Source of the DNA: Peptoniphilaceae bacterium | GTDB taxonomy: Bacteria; Bacillota; Clostridia; Tissierellales; Peptoniphilaceae | Length of the DNA: 41,198 nucleotides | Reading direction: 5' to 3' | NCBI GenBank assembly: GCA_029983595.1 | Contig: JASBZD010000004.1 | Span: 1 to 41,198, forward strand | Shown here: positions 7,513-17,300 of the stretch, one piece after another | How positions within the stretch are numbered: position 1 is the stretch's first letter | Layout: the number at the start of each line of letters is the position of its first letter | The notes under the pieces: generated by a model | What the model was told of the DNA's origin: nothing | Database searches by the model: none | Seen by the model: only the letters and a program-made list of their open reading frames with translations | Translations under genes and position numbers: made by a program

Positions 7513-7986
7513 ATGAAAAAAGTAATTAATAAAATTCTAGCCTTTATACCTATAGTTATAATTATTATTTCAATAATGTCAATTATGACTTTTGGAGATA
7601 TTTCATTTGTTCCAAATGATAAATTATTTGAATATTTTACAAGAGGAAGGGAAGCTTTAGATTACTATAATAATTATATTTATCCTAGCCAAAACATAGA
7701 TATATTGATAGATGGAATACTTAGAAGAAATAATCTTCTAATATTTCTACTGATTAGTCAGATAATATTTTATAGTATAAATAAAGATATAAATAATAAA
7801 TATAGAATACTAAATGTAGTACTGATATTAGTTATATTATTTATTCAGCCGATTATAACAATACATATCACTAATGATTATAAATTATTTATGGAATACC
7901 TACTTATTATTGAGATAAGTATATTTTTTATAGTAATGAATATTATGTATTTAAGAAAAAAGAGTAAAACTATTAAAGAGCAATAA
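7513..7986 (+). CDS. Membrane protein of unknown function, four predicted helices
   Basis: A 157-aa protein with four hydrophobic segments (about residues 9-28, 72-88, 98-117 and 127-146), a polar 40-residue loop between the first two, and a lysine-rich C-terminus. An AAAGGAAA site lies about eight bases before the ATG. The gene converges on the tRNA-Arg gene. The layout is like small hypothetical membrane proteins near secreted peptide genes in Clostridia, but no conserved motif lets me name it. Confidence 0.55.
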   Translation: MKKVINKILAFIPIVIIIISIMSIMTFGDISFVPNDKLFEYFTRGREALDYYNNYIYPSQNIDILIDGILRRNNLLIFLLISQIIFYSINKDINNKYRILNVVLILVILFIQPIITIHITNDYKLFMEYLLIIEISIFFIVMNIMYLRKKSKTIKEQ

Positions 7987-7998
7987 AATATATAAAAA

Positions 7999-8076
7999 TG
8001 GCGTTCCCGGCGGGAGTCGAACCCACGGCCTTTCGCTTAGGAGGCGAACGCTCTATCCTGCTGAGCTACGAGAACG
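7999..8076 (-). tRNA. tRNA-Arg (anticodon CCT), with encoded CCA
   Basis: On the minus strand a full cloverleaf can be drawn. The acceptor stem pairs CGTTCTC with GGGAACG and is followed by CCA. The D arm has GCTC/GAGC. The anticodon stem is TTCGC/GCGAA around the loop CTCCTAA, which places CCT at the anticodon (Arg, codon AGG). The T arm is GTGGG-TTCGACT-CCCGC. The length of 78 nt includes the genome-encoded CCA end. A strong promoter lies just upstream on the same strand. Confidence 0.97.
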
Positions 8077-8084
8077 TAAAAATT

Positions 8085-8113
8085 AATATACATTAATAAA
8101 ATAATATTGTCAA
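8085..8113 (-). promoter_or_regulatory. Promoter of tRNA-Arg
   Basis: Read on the minus strand: TTGACA (8113-8108), a 17-bp spacer, then TATATT (8090-8085), about nine bases before the tRNA 5' end. The -35 is a perfect consensus and the spacing is ideal. Confidence 0.75.
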
Positions 8114-8182
8114 TTAGCTATACAAATTTATATTTTAATTATAAAATATTAGTATAAAATATTTATATTATAAGGAGTATAT

Positions 8183-8947
8183 ATGTATCGTATTCACAAT
8201 TTTTTAGATAATGATGATATTATAGTTACTGATGAGCAAGGGGCCTTTAAAGTAGTTGAATATAAAAGAGATTTATCAGTAACTAAAAGCACTGCGCAAA
8301 ATGAATATTTTGCTAGCCAGATGGGCGTAAGACTTAAACAGTTAGTATGTGATTTAAGTACTAGTTCGGTGGTCTTACAACAAGGATCGATGCAATGGAT
8401 GGCTGGAGATGTAAATGCTTCAACAGGAATAAAAAGTGCTGGAGATTTTTTTTCAAAATCCTTAAGAGCATCTGTAACTAACGAATCTGCCATTAAGCCT
8501 GAATATAATGGAACTGGAATGGTAGTCCTAGAACCTACATATAAATATATAATTTTATTAGATTTATCTAGATGGAATAATTCTATAGTATTAGAAGATG
8601 GATATTTTCTAGCAAGTGAAGCTAGTTTAAAACATAAGCTAGTATCAAGAACTAACATATCATCTGCATTAGCTGGCGGTGAGGGACTATTCAACCTTGC
8701 TTTAGAAGGAAATGGAGTAGTCGCTTTAGAATCACCAGTAGCTAGAAATGAGCTTATAGAAATTGAGTTAGAAAATGATGAACTTAGAATAGATGGTTCC
8801 TTTGCTGTAGCTTGGTCTAGTGGTCTGAAATTTACTGTAGAAAGAAGTACTAAATCATTAATTGGTTCTGCAGCAAGTGGGGAAGGTTTAGTTAATGTAT
8901 ATAGAGGCACAGGCAGAATTTTAATGGCGCCAGTAAATCTAAAATAG
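8183..8947 (+). CDS. AIM24 family protein (DUF124)
   Basis: A 254-aa protein with the tandem beta-strand repeats of the AIM24/DUF124 family. Characteristic segments are the GGEGLFNLALEGNG motif about two thirds in, a second related copy SGEGLVNVYRGTG near the end, and the C-terminal ILMAPVNL. Bacterial members have no established biochemical role; yeast Aim24 is a mitochondrial inner-membrane organising factor. The protein has no signal peptide, so it is predicted to be cytosolic or membrane-associated. AAGGAG precedes the ATG. It is a single-gene unit with a terminator after it. Confidence 0.85.
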   Translation: MYRIHNFLDNDDIIVTDEQGAFKVVEYKRDLSVTKSTAQNEYFASQMGVRLKQLVCDLSTSSVVLQQGSMQWMAGDVNASTGIKSAGDFFSKSLRASVTNESAIKPEYNGTGMVVLEPTYKYIILLDLSRWNNSIVLEDGYFLASEASLKHKLVSRTNISSALAGGEGLFNLALEGNGVVALESPVARNELIEIELENDELRIDGSFAVAWSSGLKFTVERSTKSLIGSAASGEGLVNVYRGTGRILMAPVNLK

Positions 8948-8958
8948 ATATATAAAAT

Positions 8959-9004
8959 AAAAAATAGGTCATACTCATTATAAATTGAGAGAGGCCTATT
9001 TTTT
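8959..9004. terminator. Bidirectional terminator between the AIM24 and hydrolase genes
   Basis: An A-run followed by ATAGG (about 8961-8968) pairs with CCTAT plus a T-run (8995-9004), with a short internal stem possible. It lies between two convergent genes and has A- and T-rich flanks suitable for both strands. Confidence 0.65.
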
Positions 9005-9014
9005 GTTTTTTAAT

Positions 9015-9695
9015 CTAAACTTCTACTAAAAAATCTTGGTTATCATGGTCTACTTCATAGAACTCTACATTTAAAGTATCTAATTTATCATTAAACTCTT
9101 TAGAAATCGAAAAATCTCCCCACATATGCATTGGAAATAGGTGCCTTGGTTTTACAGCGTTAGAAAAATATTCGATCCCGCTAGTAGCATATTTTCCAAG
9201 ACGTGGGTCTAGTGGGAACATGGCTATCTCTACGTTTGTACGCTGCACTTTTTTAATTATGCTATCAAACTCATCAGCCATATCTTTTCTCTCAGATGCA
9301 CTATCTTCATCCCATATCCATAGATTTAGATCGCCAGCATGAAAAATTCCCACATTATCTACGTTGACAAAAATGCTGATTCCTTTATCAGTGGATCTAA
9401 ATGTAGTAATTTTAAAATCGCCTATATTTCGGTTAGTATCTGGATCAATATAAAATACATTTTCCTTAAAAGGAAGTCCTTTTTCTTTGATATCAGAGCT
9501 TAATAGTATTTTAGTCGGTCCTTCTATATTAATTATATCTTTATTAAAATGGTCATCGTGAGAATGGGTACTTACGATAAGAGTGGGTTTAGTAAACTCT
9601 GGTAACTTTCCTTTTATATAATCAAATAATATAAAATGATCTGAAGTTTCTATTAAATATCCACTGTGGCTTAAAAACCTAACTTTTATATCCAT
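9015..9695 (-). CDS. Metallo-beta-lactamase-fold hydrolase (UlaG/RomA-like)
   Basis: A 226-aa protein of the small MBL-fold group. The metal-binding HxHxDH motif is present as HSHDDH within VSTHSHDDHF, preceded by the strand ILFDYIKG, and followed by FHAGDLN (metal-ligand Asp) and a late His in FPMHMWGD. This set matches the L-ascorbate-6-phosphate lactonase-like/YtnP-type hydrolases often labelled 'MBL fold metallo-hydrolase'. The substrate cannot be predicted. The gene is monocistronic and divergent from htrA, sharing a 213-bp AT-rich intergenic region with it. Confidence 0.85.
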   Translation of the reverse strand: MDIKVRFLSHSGYLIETSDHFILFDYIKGKLPEFTKPTLIVSTHSHDDHFNKDIINIEGPTKILLSSDIKEKGLPFKENVFYIDPDTNRNIGDFKITTFRSTDKGISIFVNVDNVGIFHAGDLNLWIWDEDSASERKDMADEFDSIIKKVQRTNVEIAMFPLDPRLGKYATSGIEYFSNAVKPRHLFPMHMWGDFSISKEFNDKLDTLNVEFYEVDHDNQDFLVEV

Positions 9696-9872
9696 AATCT
9701 AAAGTCTCCTTAATATTATTATATAACCTTTTAAAATAGTTTTAAGTTAAATTTTCATTACATATCATATATTAACATTAATAGTTAAAAAACATAAATT
9801 TTCGCCACAAAAATTTAATTTTCATTTTAAAAAACTTTCATAAAATTATAATATTCTATTTTAATAAAGGGG

Positions 9873-9878
9873 TATAAT
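9873..9878 (+). promoter_or_regulatory. Possible -10 element of htrA
   Basis: TATAAT in the context GGGGTATAATC, 31 bp before the TTG start of htrA. No good -35 is visible. A second TATAAT at 9847-9852 is an alternative. Confidence 0.4.
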
Positions 9879-9908
9879 CAAAGAGTAATTAAAGAAAGAA
9901 GGGATATT

Positions 9909-11105
9909 TTGGATAATCGAAATTACGAATATAAAACTAAAAGCAATACTGGAAAAACTATAATTATAGCTATAATCTTTGGGCTAATATCAGGTCTTAT
10001 TGGCTCTTATTTTGGCAATTCTTTATATGCTTCTAGAAATAGCGAGGATATAGAGAATAATAAAGAAGCGGTAGTTGAAAATGTTGATAAAAATGAAACT
10101 AATGAGTCTGTAGTGACTGAACAAGTTACAACGACTACTAATGTAGCAAAACAGAACCTACATAGCGTAGTGGGAATTACTACAAATACGATATTAAGAG
10201 ACTTTTTTAATCAAGAAGTAGAAGCAGGTGCTCTAGGCTCAGGATTTATAGTAGATAAATCAGGATATATTGTGACTAATGACCACGTTATAGCATCTGC
10301 TAAATCTAGAGGTGGATACTCTGGTGGAGTAAATTATGCAGATGATATTTCGGTATTATTAGATGATGGGGCAAAGCTTCCTGCAAAAGTCGTATGGTCT
10401 GATTCTACATTAGATCTAGCTATCCTTAAAGTAGATACAGATCGTGAGTTGACGCCTGTTAAACTTGGAGATTCTGAAAAGCTTACTATAGGAGAGCCAG
10501 CTATCGCCATCGGAAACCCACTATCTATTGATTTTCATGGGACAGTTACAGCTGGGGTAGTATCTGGATTAAATAGAACTGTGCCAGTAGCTTCAGGCTT
10601 TGATATATCTCTTATCCAGACTGATGCTTCTATAAATCAAGGTAACTCAGGTGGTCCATTATTTAACTCTAAAGGTGAGGTAATAGGAATAAATACGCTT
10701 AAAATATCTAAAGGTGAAGGTTTAGGCTTTTCTATACCTATAAATATAATAAAACCAATCCTAGCTCAGATAGAAAAAAATGGAACTTATGAAAAACCTA
10801 CATTAGGTATATCTTCTGTAAGTATTGAGTATTATGAACAGGTTATGCAGACTAAAGCGCCAGTAGATAAAGGAGCATATATAACCCACGTCTATGAAAA
10901 TTCTTCAGCTGAAAAAGCTGGACTAAAAATAAATGATATTATAGTAAAAATGGGCGATGTCGATATAGAAGATATATCTGATATCCAAAAAGAGATGTAT
11001 AATTATAAAATTGGTGATGAAGTAAGTATAGAATATTATAGAGATGGAGAAAAACAAGAAACTAAAATTAAATTAGAAAAATTTGAATTTCCTAAAGAAA
11101 AATAG
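9909..11105 (+). CDS. htrA: HtrA/DegP-like membrane-anchored serine protease
   Basis: Trypsin-like quality-control protease acting outside the membrane on misfolded exported proteins. A short cytoplasmic tail is followed by a transmembrane anchor (about residues 16-40) and a low-complexity Asn/Glu/Thr linker. The protease domain has a complete triad: His126 in TNDHVI, Asp169 in STLDLAIL, and Ser247 in QGNSGGP. One PDZ domain follows (about 295-385, with AEKAGLKINDIIVKMGD). The predicted start is TTG, about six bases after AAGGG; no ATG is available upstream in frame. At 398 aa the length is typical. In Bacilli htrA (yycK) often ends the wal operon; here it lies 5 kb downstream as its own unit. 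Confidence 0.93.
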   Translation: MDNRNYEYKTKSNTGKTIIIAIIFGLISGLIGSYFGNSLYASRNSEDIENNKEAVVENVDKNETNESVVTEQVTTTTNVAKQNLHSVVGITTNTILRDFFNQEVEAGALGSGFIVDKSGYIVTNDHVIASAKSRGGYSGGVNYADDISVLLDDGAKLPAKVVWSDSTLDLAILKVDTDRELTPVKLGDSEKLTIGEPAIAIGNPLSIDFHGTVTAGVVSGLNRTVPVASGFDISLIQTDASINQGNSGGPLFNSKGEVIGINTLKISKGEGLGFSIPINIIKPILAQIEKNGTYEKPTLGISSVSIEYYEQVMQTKAPVDKGAYITHVYENSSAEKAGLKINDIIVKMGDVDIEDISDIQKEMYNYKIGDEVSIEYYRDGEKQETKIKLEKFEFPKEK

Positions 11106-11117
11106 AATAAAAACCAA

Positions 11118-11146
11118 TTGAAGCAAAAAGTTAAATTTGATATAAT
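11118..11146 (+). promoter_or_regulatory. Promoter of the cobalamin-riboswitch operon
   Basis: TTGAAG (11118-11123), a spacer of exactly 17 bp, then a perfect TATAAT (11141-11146). Transcription would start about 20 bp before the riboswitch aptamer. It lies only 12 bp after the htrA stop codon. Confidence 0.8.
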
Positions 11147-11164
11147 ATCTATATCAAAATTTTA

Positions 11165-11292
11165 TATTAAATAAGGGAAGTTGGGTGAAAATCCCACACG
11201 GTCTCGCCGCTGTAATAGAGGAGTCTTATTCTATTATGCCACTGGAAACGGGAAGGCAGAATAAGACGATGATACTTAAGTCAGAATATCTT
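11165..11292 (+). ncRNA. Cobalamin (B12) riboswitch
   Basis: The conserved core of the AdoCbl/cobalamin aptamer is easily read. GGGTGAAAATCCCACACGG is followed by CGCCGCTGTAA (11205-11214). A variable stem GTCTTATTCT/AGAATAAGAC encloses TGCCACTGG and GGGAAGGC. The B12-box-like AAGTCAGAATAT closes the aptamer at about 11278-11289. It is followed by terminator hairpins before the first gene, so cobalamin binding is expected to reduce expression of the eight-gene operon. The aptamer edges are approximate. Confidence 0.95.
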
Positions 11293-11342
11293 TAAAAAAA
11301 TTAGCTCTACGATGCATAGACTAAATTATAAATTTTTAACTT

Positions 11343-11370
11343 ACCTGTGCGTTGTCACAGGTTTTTATTT
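11343..11370 (+). terminator. Rho-independent terminator 1 in the riboswitch leader
   Basis: ACCTGTG (11343-11349) pairs perfectly with CACAGGT (11356-11362), followed by TTTTATTT. It is placed 50 bases after the aptamer and is probably the riboswitch expression platform. Confidence 0.85.
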
Positions 11371-11466
11371 ATATTAAAAATTTACAGCGTACTTATAAAT
11401 TAGATAACCTGGTAATTAGAGAAACTGACTTATAGGCTACGATGAATAGTTTTTAATTGCAGATTT

Positions 11467-11499
11467 ATCCTATGCTTATTTGCATAGGATTTTTTATTT
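11467..11499 (+). terminator. Rho-independent terminator 2 in the riboswitch leader
   Basis: ATCCTATGC (11467-11475) pairs perfectly with GCATAGGAT (11482-11490), followed by TTTTTATTT, ending about ten bases before the GGAGG of the first gene. Having a second full terminator 100 bases after the first is unusual. The 96 bases between them hold no reading frame. They contain CTACGATGAATAG, a near copy of CTACGATGCATAG located before terminator 1. Confidence 0.85.
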
Positions 11500-11516
11500 A
11501 AATAGATGGAGGATTT

Positions 11517-12431
11517 ATGAATAAATATATTTTTCCTTTTGTAGAAATAGAGGGCCAGAACGATTTAAAACTAGCGATTATTTTAAATATTATAGATGAA
11601 ACTATTTCAGGTGTGCTAATAAGAGGTGAAAAAGGCACGGGAAAATCTACCGCAGTAAGGGGTATTGGAGATATGATTTCTAGATGTGGGGGCGCTAAAA
11701 AGGTTGTAGAGCTACCTATGAATGCTACTGAGGATAGAATCGTTGGATCAATTGATATAGAAAAAGTCTTAAAAGATGGGGAAAAGAGTTTTCAGCCAGG
11801 TATTTTATATGAGGCAGATAATAATATTTTGTACATAGATGAGGTAAATCTGCTCGATGATTATATAGTTGATCTAATACTAGATGCATCAGCAATGGGC
11901 GTTAATACTGTAGAACGAGATGGCATTTCAAAAAGTCATAGCTCTAAATTTGTGCTTGTGGGGACGATGAACCCAGAAGAGGGAGAGCTCAGACCACAGC
12001 TATTAGATAGATTTGGGCTAATGGTGGAGGTTTATAGCGAAAAAGATAGAGAAACTCGTAAGAGAATAATTGAAAAGAGGATGGAGTTTGATTCCAATCA
12101 AGAACTATTTATAAATAATGCTAGGTCTAAAGAAGAGGAATTATATAAGAAGATTATAGATGCCAAATCGAACTTATCTAATATTAAAGTAGATGAAGAT
12201 ATACTTGATTTAGTAGTAAATATTTCAGTTGATCTTGAGGTGGATGGACATAGATCTGATATTACGATAATTAGAGCGGCAAGAGCATATGCTGCATTTT
12301 TAGGAGAGGATAGAGTTAATGCATCTCATCTAAAAAAATTAATGCCTATGGTATATTCTCATCGTCTTAGAAAAAGGCCGTTTGAAGAAATAAATACCGA
12401 CAGAATTACTGAGATCAGTGAAAGTCTATAG
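11517..12431 (+). CDS. ChlI/BchI-like AAA+ ATPase (chelatase motor subunit)
   Basis: A 304-aa protein of the magnesium-chelatase I-subunit family. Walker A is GEKGTGKST (about residues 37-45), Walker B is ILYIDEVNLLD, and sensor 1 with arginine finger is GTMNPEEGELRPQLLDRFG; a helical lid with the typical HRSDITIIRAARAYAA follows. These are all intact, so this is the active ATPase. With the D-type subunit and CobN that follow, it would power metal insertion into (or removal from) a tetrapyrrole. GGAGG lies eight bases before the ATG. The 3' end meets the next gene with little or no gap. Chlorophyll synthesis is not implied: such I/D pairs substitute for CobS/CobT with CobN in many bacteria. 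Confidence 0.88.
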   Translation: MNKYIFPFVEIEGQNDLKLAIILNIIDETISGVLIRGEKGTGKSTAVRGIGDMISRCGGAKKVVELPMNATEDRIVGSIDIEKVLKDGEKSFQPGILYEADNNILYIDEVNLLDDYIVDLILDASAMGVNTVERDGISKSHSSKFVLVGTMNPEEGELRPQLLDRFGLMVEVYSEKDRETRKRIIEKRMEFDSNQELFINNARSKEEELYKKIIDAKSNLSNIKVDEDILDLVVNISVDLEVDGHRSDITIIRAARAYAAFLGEDRVNASHLKKLMPMVYSHRLRKRPFEEINTDRITEISESL

Positions 12432-12432
12432 A

Positions 12433-14316
12433 ATGAAATTAAAAGATTTTGTAGGACAAGAAAAACTAAAGAGAGCTATGGAGATTTTTTTTGTATCAAA
12501 TCTTAAATCGATCTTAATTGTAGGAGATAAGGGTACAGGAAAAAGTACTTATATAGACGCTTTATATAAATCGATAGATAAAAAGATTTATAAAATACCA
12601 CTAGGTGCTAGTGAAGATATGATATTTGGAAGTGTCACACTTGATGCTCTAATTAAGGCTAAGACTAAGTCGTTTCAGGAAGGAATCATAGAAAAATCAA
12701 GAGGCGAATTTATTCTTATCGATAATATAAATTTATTCCCAAAAGATACTTTAAAAGAGATTATGGATTCTATTGAATATAAAAATCTCAATATTAATCG
12801 TGATGGGTTTGATAAAAAAAGCTACATTAACACAAAGTTGGTAGGGATTATGAATCCTGACGAAGGATATCTAAGCGAGACTATAATAGAAAAAATTGAT
12901 ATATACGTGGAGATGGAAAATATTCTAGATAGTGCGCTTAGAAAAGATATTTTAAAACTTAATAGTTTAGATAACTTAGATGATTCTAATGAAATAGACG
13001 ACGAGTATATATCTAAACTAACTGAAGCAAAAAAACGATTTAACTATGTTGAAGTAGATGAAAATGCAATAAATATCGCGACTGAAATTTATGAAAAATC
13101 TAGAGCAGAGGGATATAGAGGACTTTTTAATCTAATCTATGCCTCAAAAGCTATATGCGCACTAGATAAAAAAAGACGTGTGGGGCTAAACGAGATCCTA
13201 GAGGCAGTAGAGTATACTTTAAAACATAGACAAAATGAGATGGATAATACTCCTCCTTTAAGTAGAGAAGATAGAGATGACAATCCTGAAGAGAGCCCAG
13301 AATTAGGTCAGGATAGTAGAGATATTAATAGTGAAAATAATATCGAAAGAGAAGATATAAATTCTACTGTACCTGAGTTTGAAAATGAGTCTGAAAGTAA
13401 TGGAAATGAAGAAAAAAAATCTGAAAATGGATACAGCGATAGCTCAGAACTTGTAATTCCAAATGAGATATTTGAAGTTAATAAGTTGTTCGATTTAAAA
13501 GATGATAGAAAAAAGAGAAATGGAAATGGCAAGAGGACTAAAATGGCGACCTCTAAAAAAAGAGGTAAAGTAGTAGGCTCTAGATATGCTTCATCTTATG
13601 AGGATATTCATATTTTAAGGACGATAATGGCGGGAGTTATGGATGGTGCTTATAATTATGAAGAAAAATCTCTAAAAATAGATAAAACACACTTAAGGAA
13701 TAATAAACGAAAAAATCGGATAGGAGCTAGCATAGTGTTTGTAGTCGATTCATCAAAATCTATGAATGCTAAAAAAAGAATGGTTGAGACTAAAAATGCC
13801 ATATTATCTTTACTTATGGACTCTTACATAAAAAGAGATGAGATAGCTATGATAAGTTTTTCAGGAAATAATGCAGATTTAATTTTACCATTTACAAATA
13901 GCCCTATTTTAGCTAAAAGAGAACTAGAAAATTTAGAAACTAAAGGAAAAACTCCTCTGTCTGATGGGCTTTATAGAGCTTATGAGTTAATTAAATCTAA
14001 AAAGAGAAAAGACAAGGATATTATACCTATTCTCGTGCTCATTACTGACGGTCATGCTAATGTAGGAAATATATTTAAAGATGACCCTATTTCTGATGCG
14101 AAATATATTGCTACTTTAATAAAAGAAGAGAATATTGAATCTTTAGTAATAGATACCGAGACAGGCTATTTAAAATTAGGATATCCACGTGAAATATCAG
14201 AATATTTAAATGCAAATTACTACAAACTAGAAGATATTAAATCTGATAAGATATCGAAAATAGTAAGAGAAACTGCAGATATAACTATAAGCAGAGTAGA
14301 TATAATGGAGGATTAG
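12433..14316 (+). CDS. ChlD/BchD-like AAA+/VWA chelatase subunit
   Basis: Adaptor subunit linking the I-type ATPase to CobN. The N-terminal AAA+ domain keeps Walker A (GDKGTGKST), but Walker B reads LIDNINLF, with Asn for the catalytic Glu. The arginine-finger region reads IIEKID instead of LLDRFG, so it is probably ATPase-inactive, as is usual for D subunits. An acidic low-complexity linker (about residues 270-350) follows. The C-terminal VWA domain has a complete MIDAS: DSSKS, the Thr in GKTPLSDG, and ITDGHAN. An in-frame GTG at 12418 would extend it by five residues and overlap the previous gene; ATG 12433 better fits the family N-terminus (MKLKDFVGQ). Neither has a clear ribosome-binding site, suggesting translational coupling. 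Confidence 0.87.
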   Translation: MKLKDFVGQEKLKRAMEIFFVSNLKSILIVGDKGTGKSTYIDALYKSIDKKIYKIPLGASEDMIFGSVTLDALIKAKTKSFQEGIIEKSRGEFILIDNINLFPKDTLKEIMDSIEYKNLNINRDGFDKKSYINTKLVGIMNPDEGYLSETIIEKIDIYVEMENILDSALRKDILKLNSLDNLDDSNEIDDEYISKLTEAKKRFNYVEVDENAINIATEIYEKSRAEGYRGLFNLIYASKAICALDKKRRVGLNEILEAVEYTLKHRQNEMDNTPPLSREDRDDNPEESPELGQDSRDINSENNIEREDINSTVPEFENESESNGNEEKKSENGYSDSSELVIPNEIFEVNKLFDLKDDRKKRNGNGKRTKMATSKKRGKVVGSRYASSYEDIHILRTIMAGVMDGAYNYEEKSLKIDKTHLRNNKRKNRIGASIVFVVDSSKSMNAKKRMVETKNAILSLLMDSYIKRDEIAMISFSGNNADLILPFTNSPILAKRELENLETKGKTPLSDGLYRAYELIKSKKRKDKDIIPILVLITDGHANVGNIFKDDPISDAKYIATLIKEENIESLVIDTETGYLKLGYPREISEYLNANYYKLEDIKSDKISKIVRETADITISRVDIMED

Positions 14317-14317
14317 G

Positions 14318-17300
14318 ATGATTGTAGGTATACTGCACCCTGATACTAAAGGGGTAGAGTTAAAACTAGCTAAAGAAAGCTTAAAATTAAAAGACGAAGA
14401 ATTTAAAATTTTTAATCTCATCGATATAAATAAAAATTCAAATTTATATGACGAAATGATAAAAGACCTAGATAATTCATCAGGTGTAATAATGCATTTT
14501 CATGGTTCTTCAGCTCATTTAAGAGAAATTAACCAAATCCTAAAAAAACTAAGCTCTAAAAAGTTTTTTATTAATACTTCTCTTCCTGAAGAGATGAGTG
14601 AACTAATCCCTCAAATGAATTTATCTACTGAGGAGTTTCAGAATCTATATAAATATTTCCAAGAAGGCGGAAAAGTTAATACAGAGCAGTTTATAAAACT
14701 GGCATTTAATATATTTGAGAAAAAAGATTATAAAATAAATCCGCTAATCGAAAAAAAATTAATTGGAATTTATGATGACGGTCATATAGTTGATGATAAT
14801 GAGCTTTATATTGAAGATTTATTAAAAAAGAACCTAAGAAATATAGGTATTATCGTAAATGCTTCATACATAGGTATAGGTAATACTCTTCATATCGACA
14901 TGCTTATTGAAAAATTAAAGAAAAAAAATCTAGGTGTTATAGCGATATACGGCAGGTTATCTCGTGATAGAGGAGAGGGCGTTTATGATGCTATGAATAA
15001 GTTTTTTTATAAGGATGGAAAGCTCATAGTAGACTCTATAATCTCACTAAGTGGATACTCACTTTCTACTTTTTATGTAGGTGAGAATAGAGATTTTGAG
15101 ATTTCGCTTTTTGAAAAATTTAATGTGCCAGTATTTCAAGCGATGACGACATATCTTACTGAAGAAGATTTTAAAGAAGACCCGCAGGGAATAGATATAG
15201 TTTCTCTCTCGCTAAATATATATCAACCAGAGATGGATGGACAAATTATCACTCTTCCTATAGCTACAAAAGAAAAGGCATTAAAAGATGGAGTATTGGT
15301 AGATATATTTAAGCCTATAGAAGATAGAATCGATACTCTAGTAGATCTTGTAGATAGATTTAGTATATTAAAAAATAAAGAAAATAAAGATAAAAAAATA
15401 GCGCTGATTTTACATAACTATCCACCTAGAAACGACATGATAGGCTCAGCACATGGATTAGATACTCCCGAGTCGCTATTTAATCTATTAAATACTTTAA
15501 AAGAAAACGACTATAATCTTAATAATTCATTTCATAATGGACAAGAAATTATAGATGAGTTAATAAAAAGAGGAGCTAATGACTGGAGATTTCAGGATGA
15601 TGATAATTTAAAAGAACATGCAGTCTTTCAGTTAGATAAAAAACAATATAGCTTAATTTTTAATAATTTAGACCCACTTAACAAGGAAGATATGCTTTTA
15701 ACTTGGGGAGAAATCCCAGGTAAAAGTATGGTAATCGATGGAAAGCAGATAATACCAGGTATACTTGATAATAATATATTTATCGGTCTACAGCCAAAGC
15801 GTGCGCCAAAAGAGGACGTGGAAGAATCTTATCATAGTCTTAGACTACCACCGCCTCATTCATATATTGGATTTTATAAATGGATAGATGAGATATTTAA
15901 AGCTGATGCAATTATTCATATAGGCACCCATGGCACTTTAGAGTGGTTACCTGGAAAAGAAGTTGCTCTCTCCCGAGATTCTTATCCTGATATAAATATC
16001 GGTTCAATCCCCCATCTTTATATCTATAACTTAGGGATCTTAGGAGAGGGTATGCAGACGAGAAGGAGAGCTCACTCTGCAGTGCTAAGCCATATGATAC
16101 CTTCGTTTGATGAATCTGGCACTTATGAATATTTAGAGGAGATAGAGGAACTTCTAAAAAAACTAGACCATGCCTCTAAAACCTCTCCTGGCCAGATTGA
16201 AGAAATAAAAATAGATATATTTGATATAGCAAAAAAAGAAGGCATAACATCCGATTTAGGAATAGAAGATGATAAGGAAATAGAAGATTCTGATTTAGAA
16301 AAAATTCATAATTATATTCACCTAATAAAAAACTCTATAACTCGAGATGGACTCCATATTTATGGAAAAATTCCTGAAGGCAATAGATATTTACAACTTT
16401 TAAGAGGACTTAGCATGATTGGACAAAATGGTTCTCTAGGACTAAAAGATGCCATAATAAAATCTTTAGGATACTCTTATGAGAATATAAGAGACTCGAT
16501 AAGAGATATGAAAATAGATAATTCCCAAAACTATGAAGTATTAGAAAAATCTACCGAGATTTCAGTAGAAATAATAAATAAATGGTCAGAATATGAATTT
16601 AGCTATGAAATTCTAGATGATATTTTAAAAAACTACGATTTTATCGACACATATGAAGTCAAAGAATCTTTAAAATTTATAAAAAATGAAGTTGTTCCAA
16701 GACTAGATAAAACTTATGAGGAGCTATTATCGTTTAGTAGAGGACTTAAGTCAGAGTTTATTATGCCATCTCTGGGAGGCAACCCAACTAGAGGCAATAT
16801 CAATCTACTACCTACAGGTAGGAATTTTTACTCGATAAGGCCGGAGGCTGTACCTACTAGACAGGCGTATAAAATAGGTAAAGAGCTAGGGGATATCCAG
16901 ATTAGAGATTATAAAAATGAAAAAGGAGAATACCCAGAGAGTATCGGTATAATAGTCTATTCTACTAACACAATGAAGACATACGGAGAAGATATAGGAG
17001 AGATTTTATATTTAATGGGGCTTGAACCAGAATATATCGGAAATTCTGAAATAGTTTCCGGAGTAAAAGTCATACCGTATGAAAAGTTAAATAGACCTAG
17101 AATAGATGTAACTCTGCGTATTTCAGGACTTTTTAGAGATACCTTTCCTAATTTAATAAACTTAATGGACGATGCTGTAGAAGCTGTAATTAGTTTAGAT
17201 GAACCAGAAGAAATAAATCCAATAAAATATCATGTTATGAAAGATTTAGAGAAACTCATGGAAGAGGGAATTAGCGAGAAAAGCGCAAGAGAATACTCTA

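Noticed and set aside
8194..8910. Long open frame on the minus strand opposite the AIM24 gene
   Set aside because: It lies fully antisense to a recognised family member, has serine/proline-rich shadow composition, and shows no recognisable domain or ribosome-binding site.
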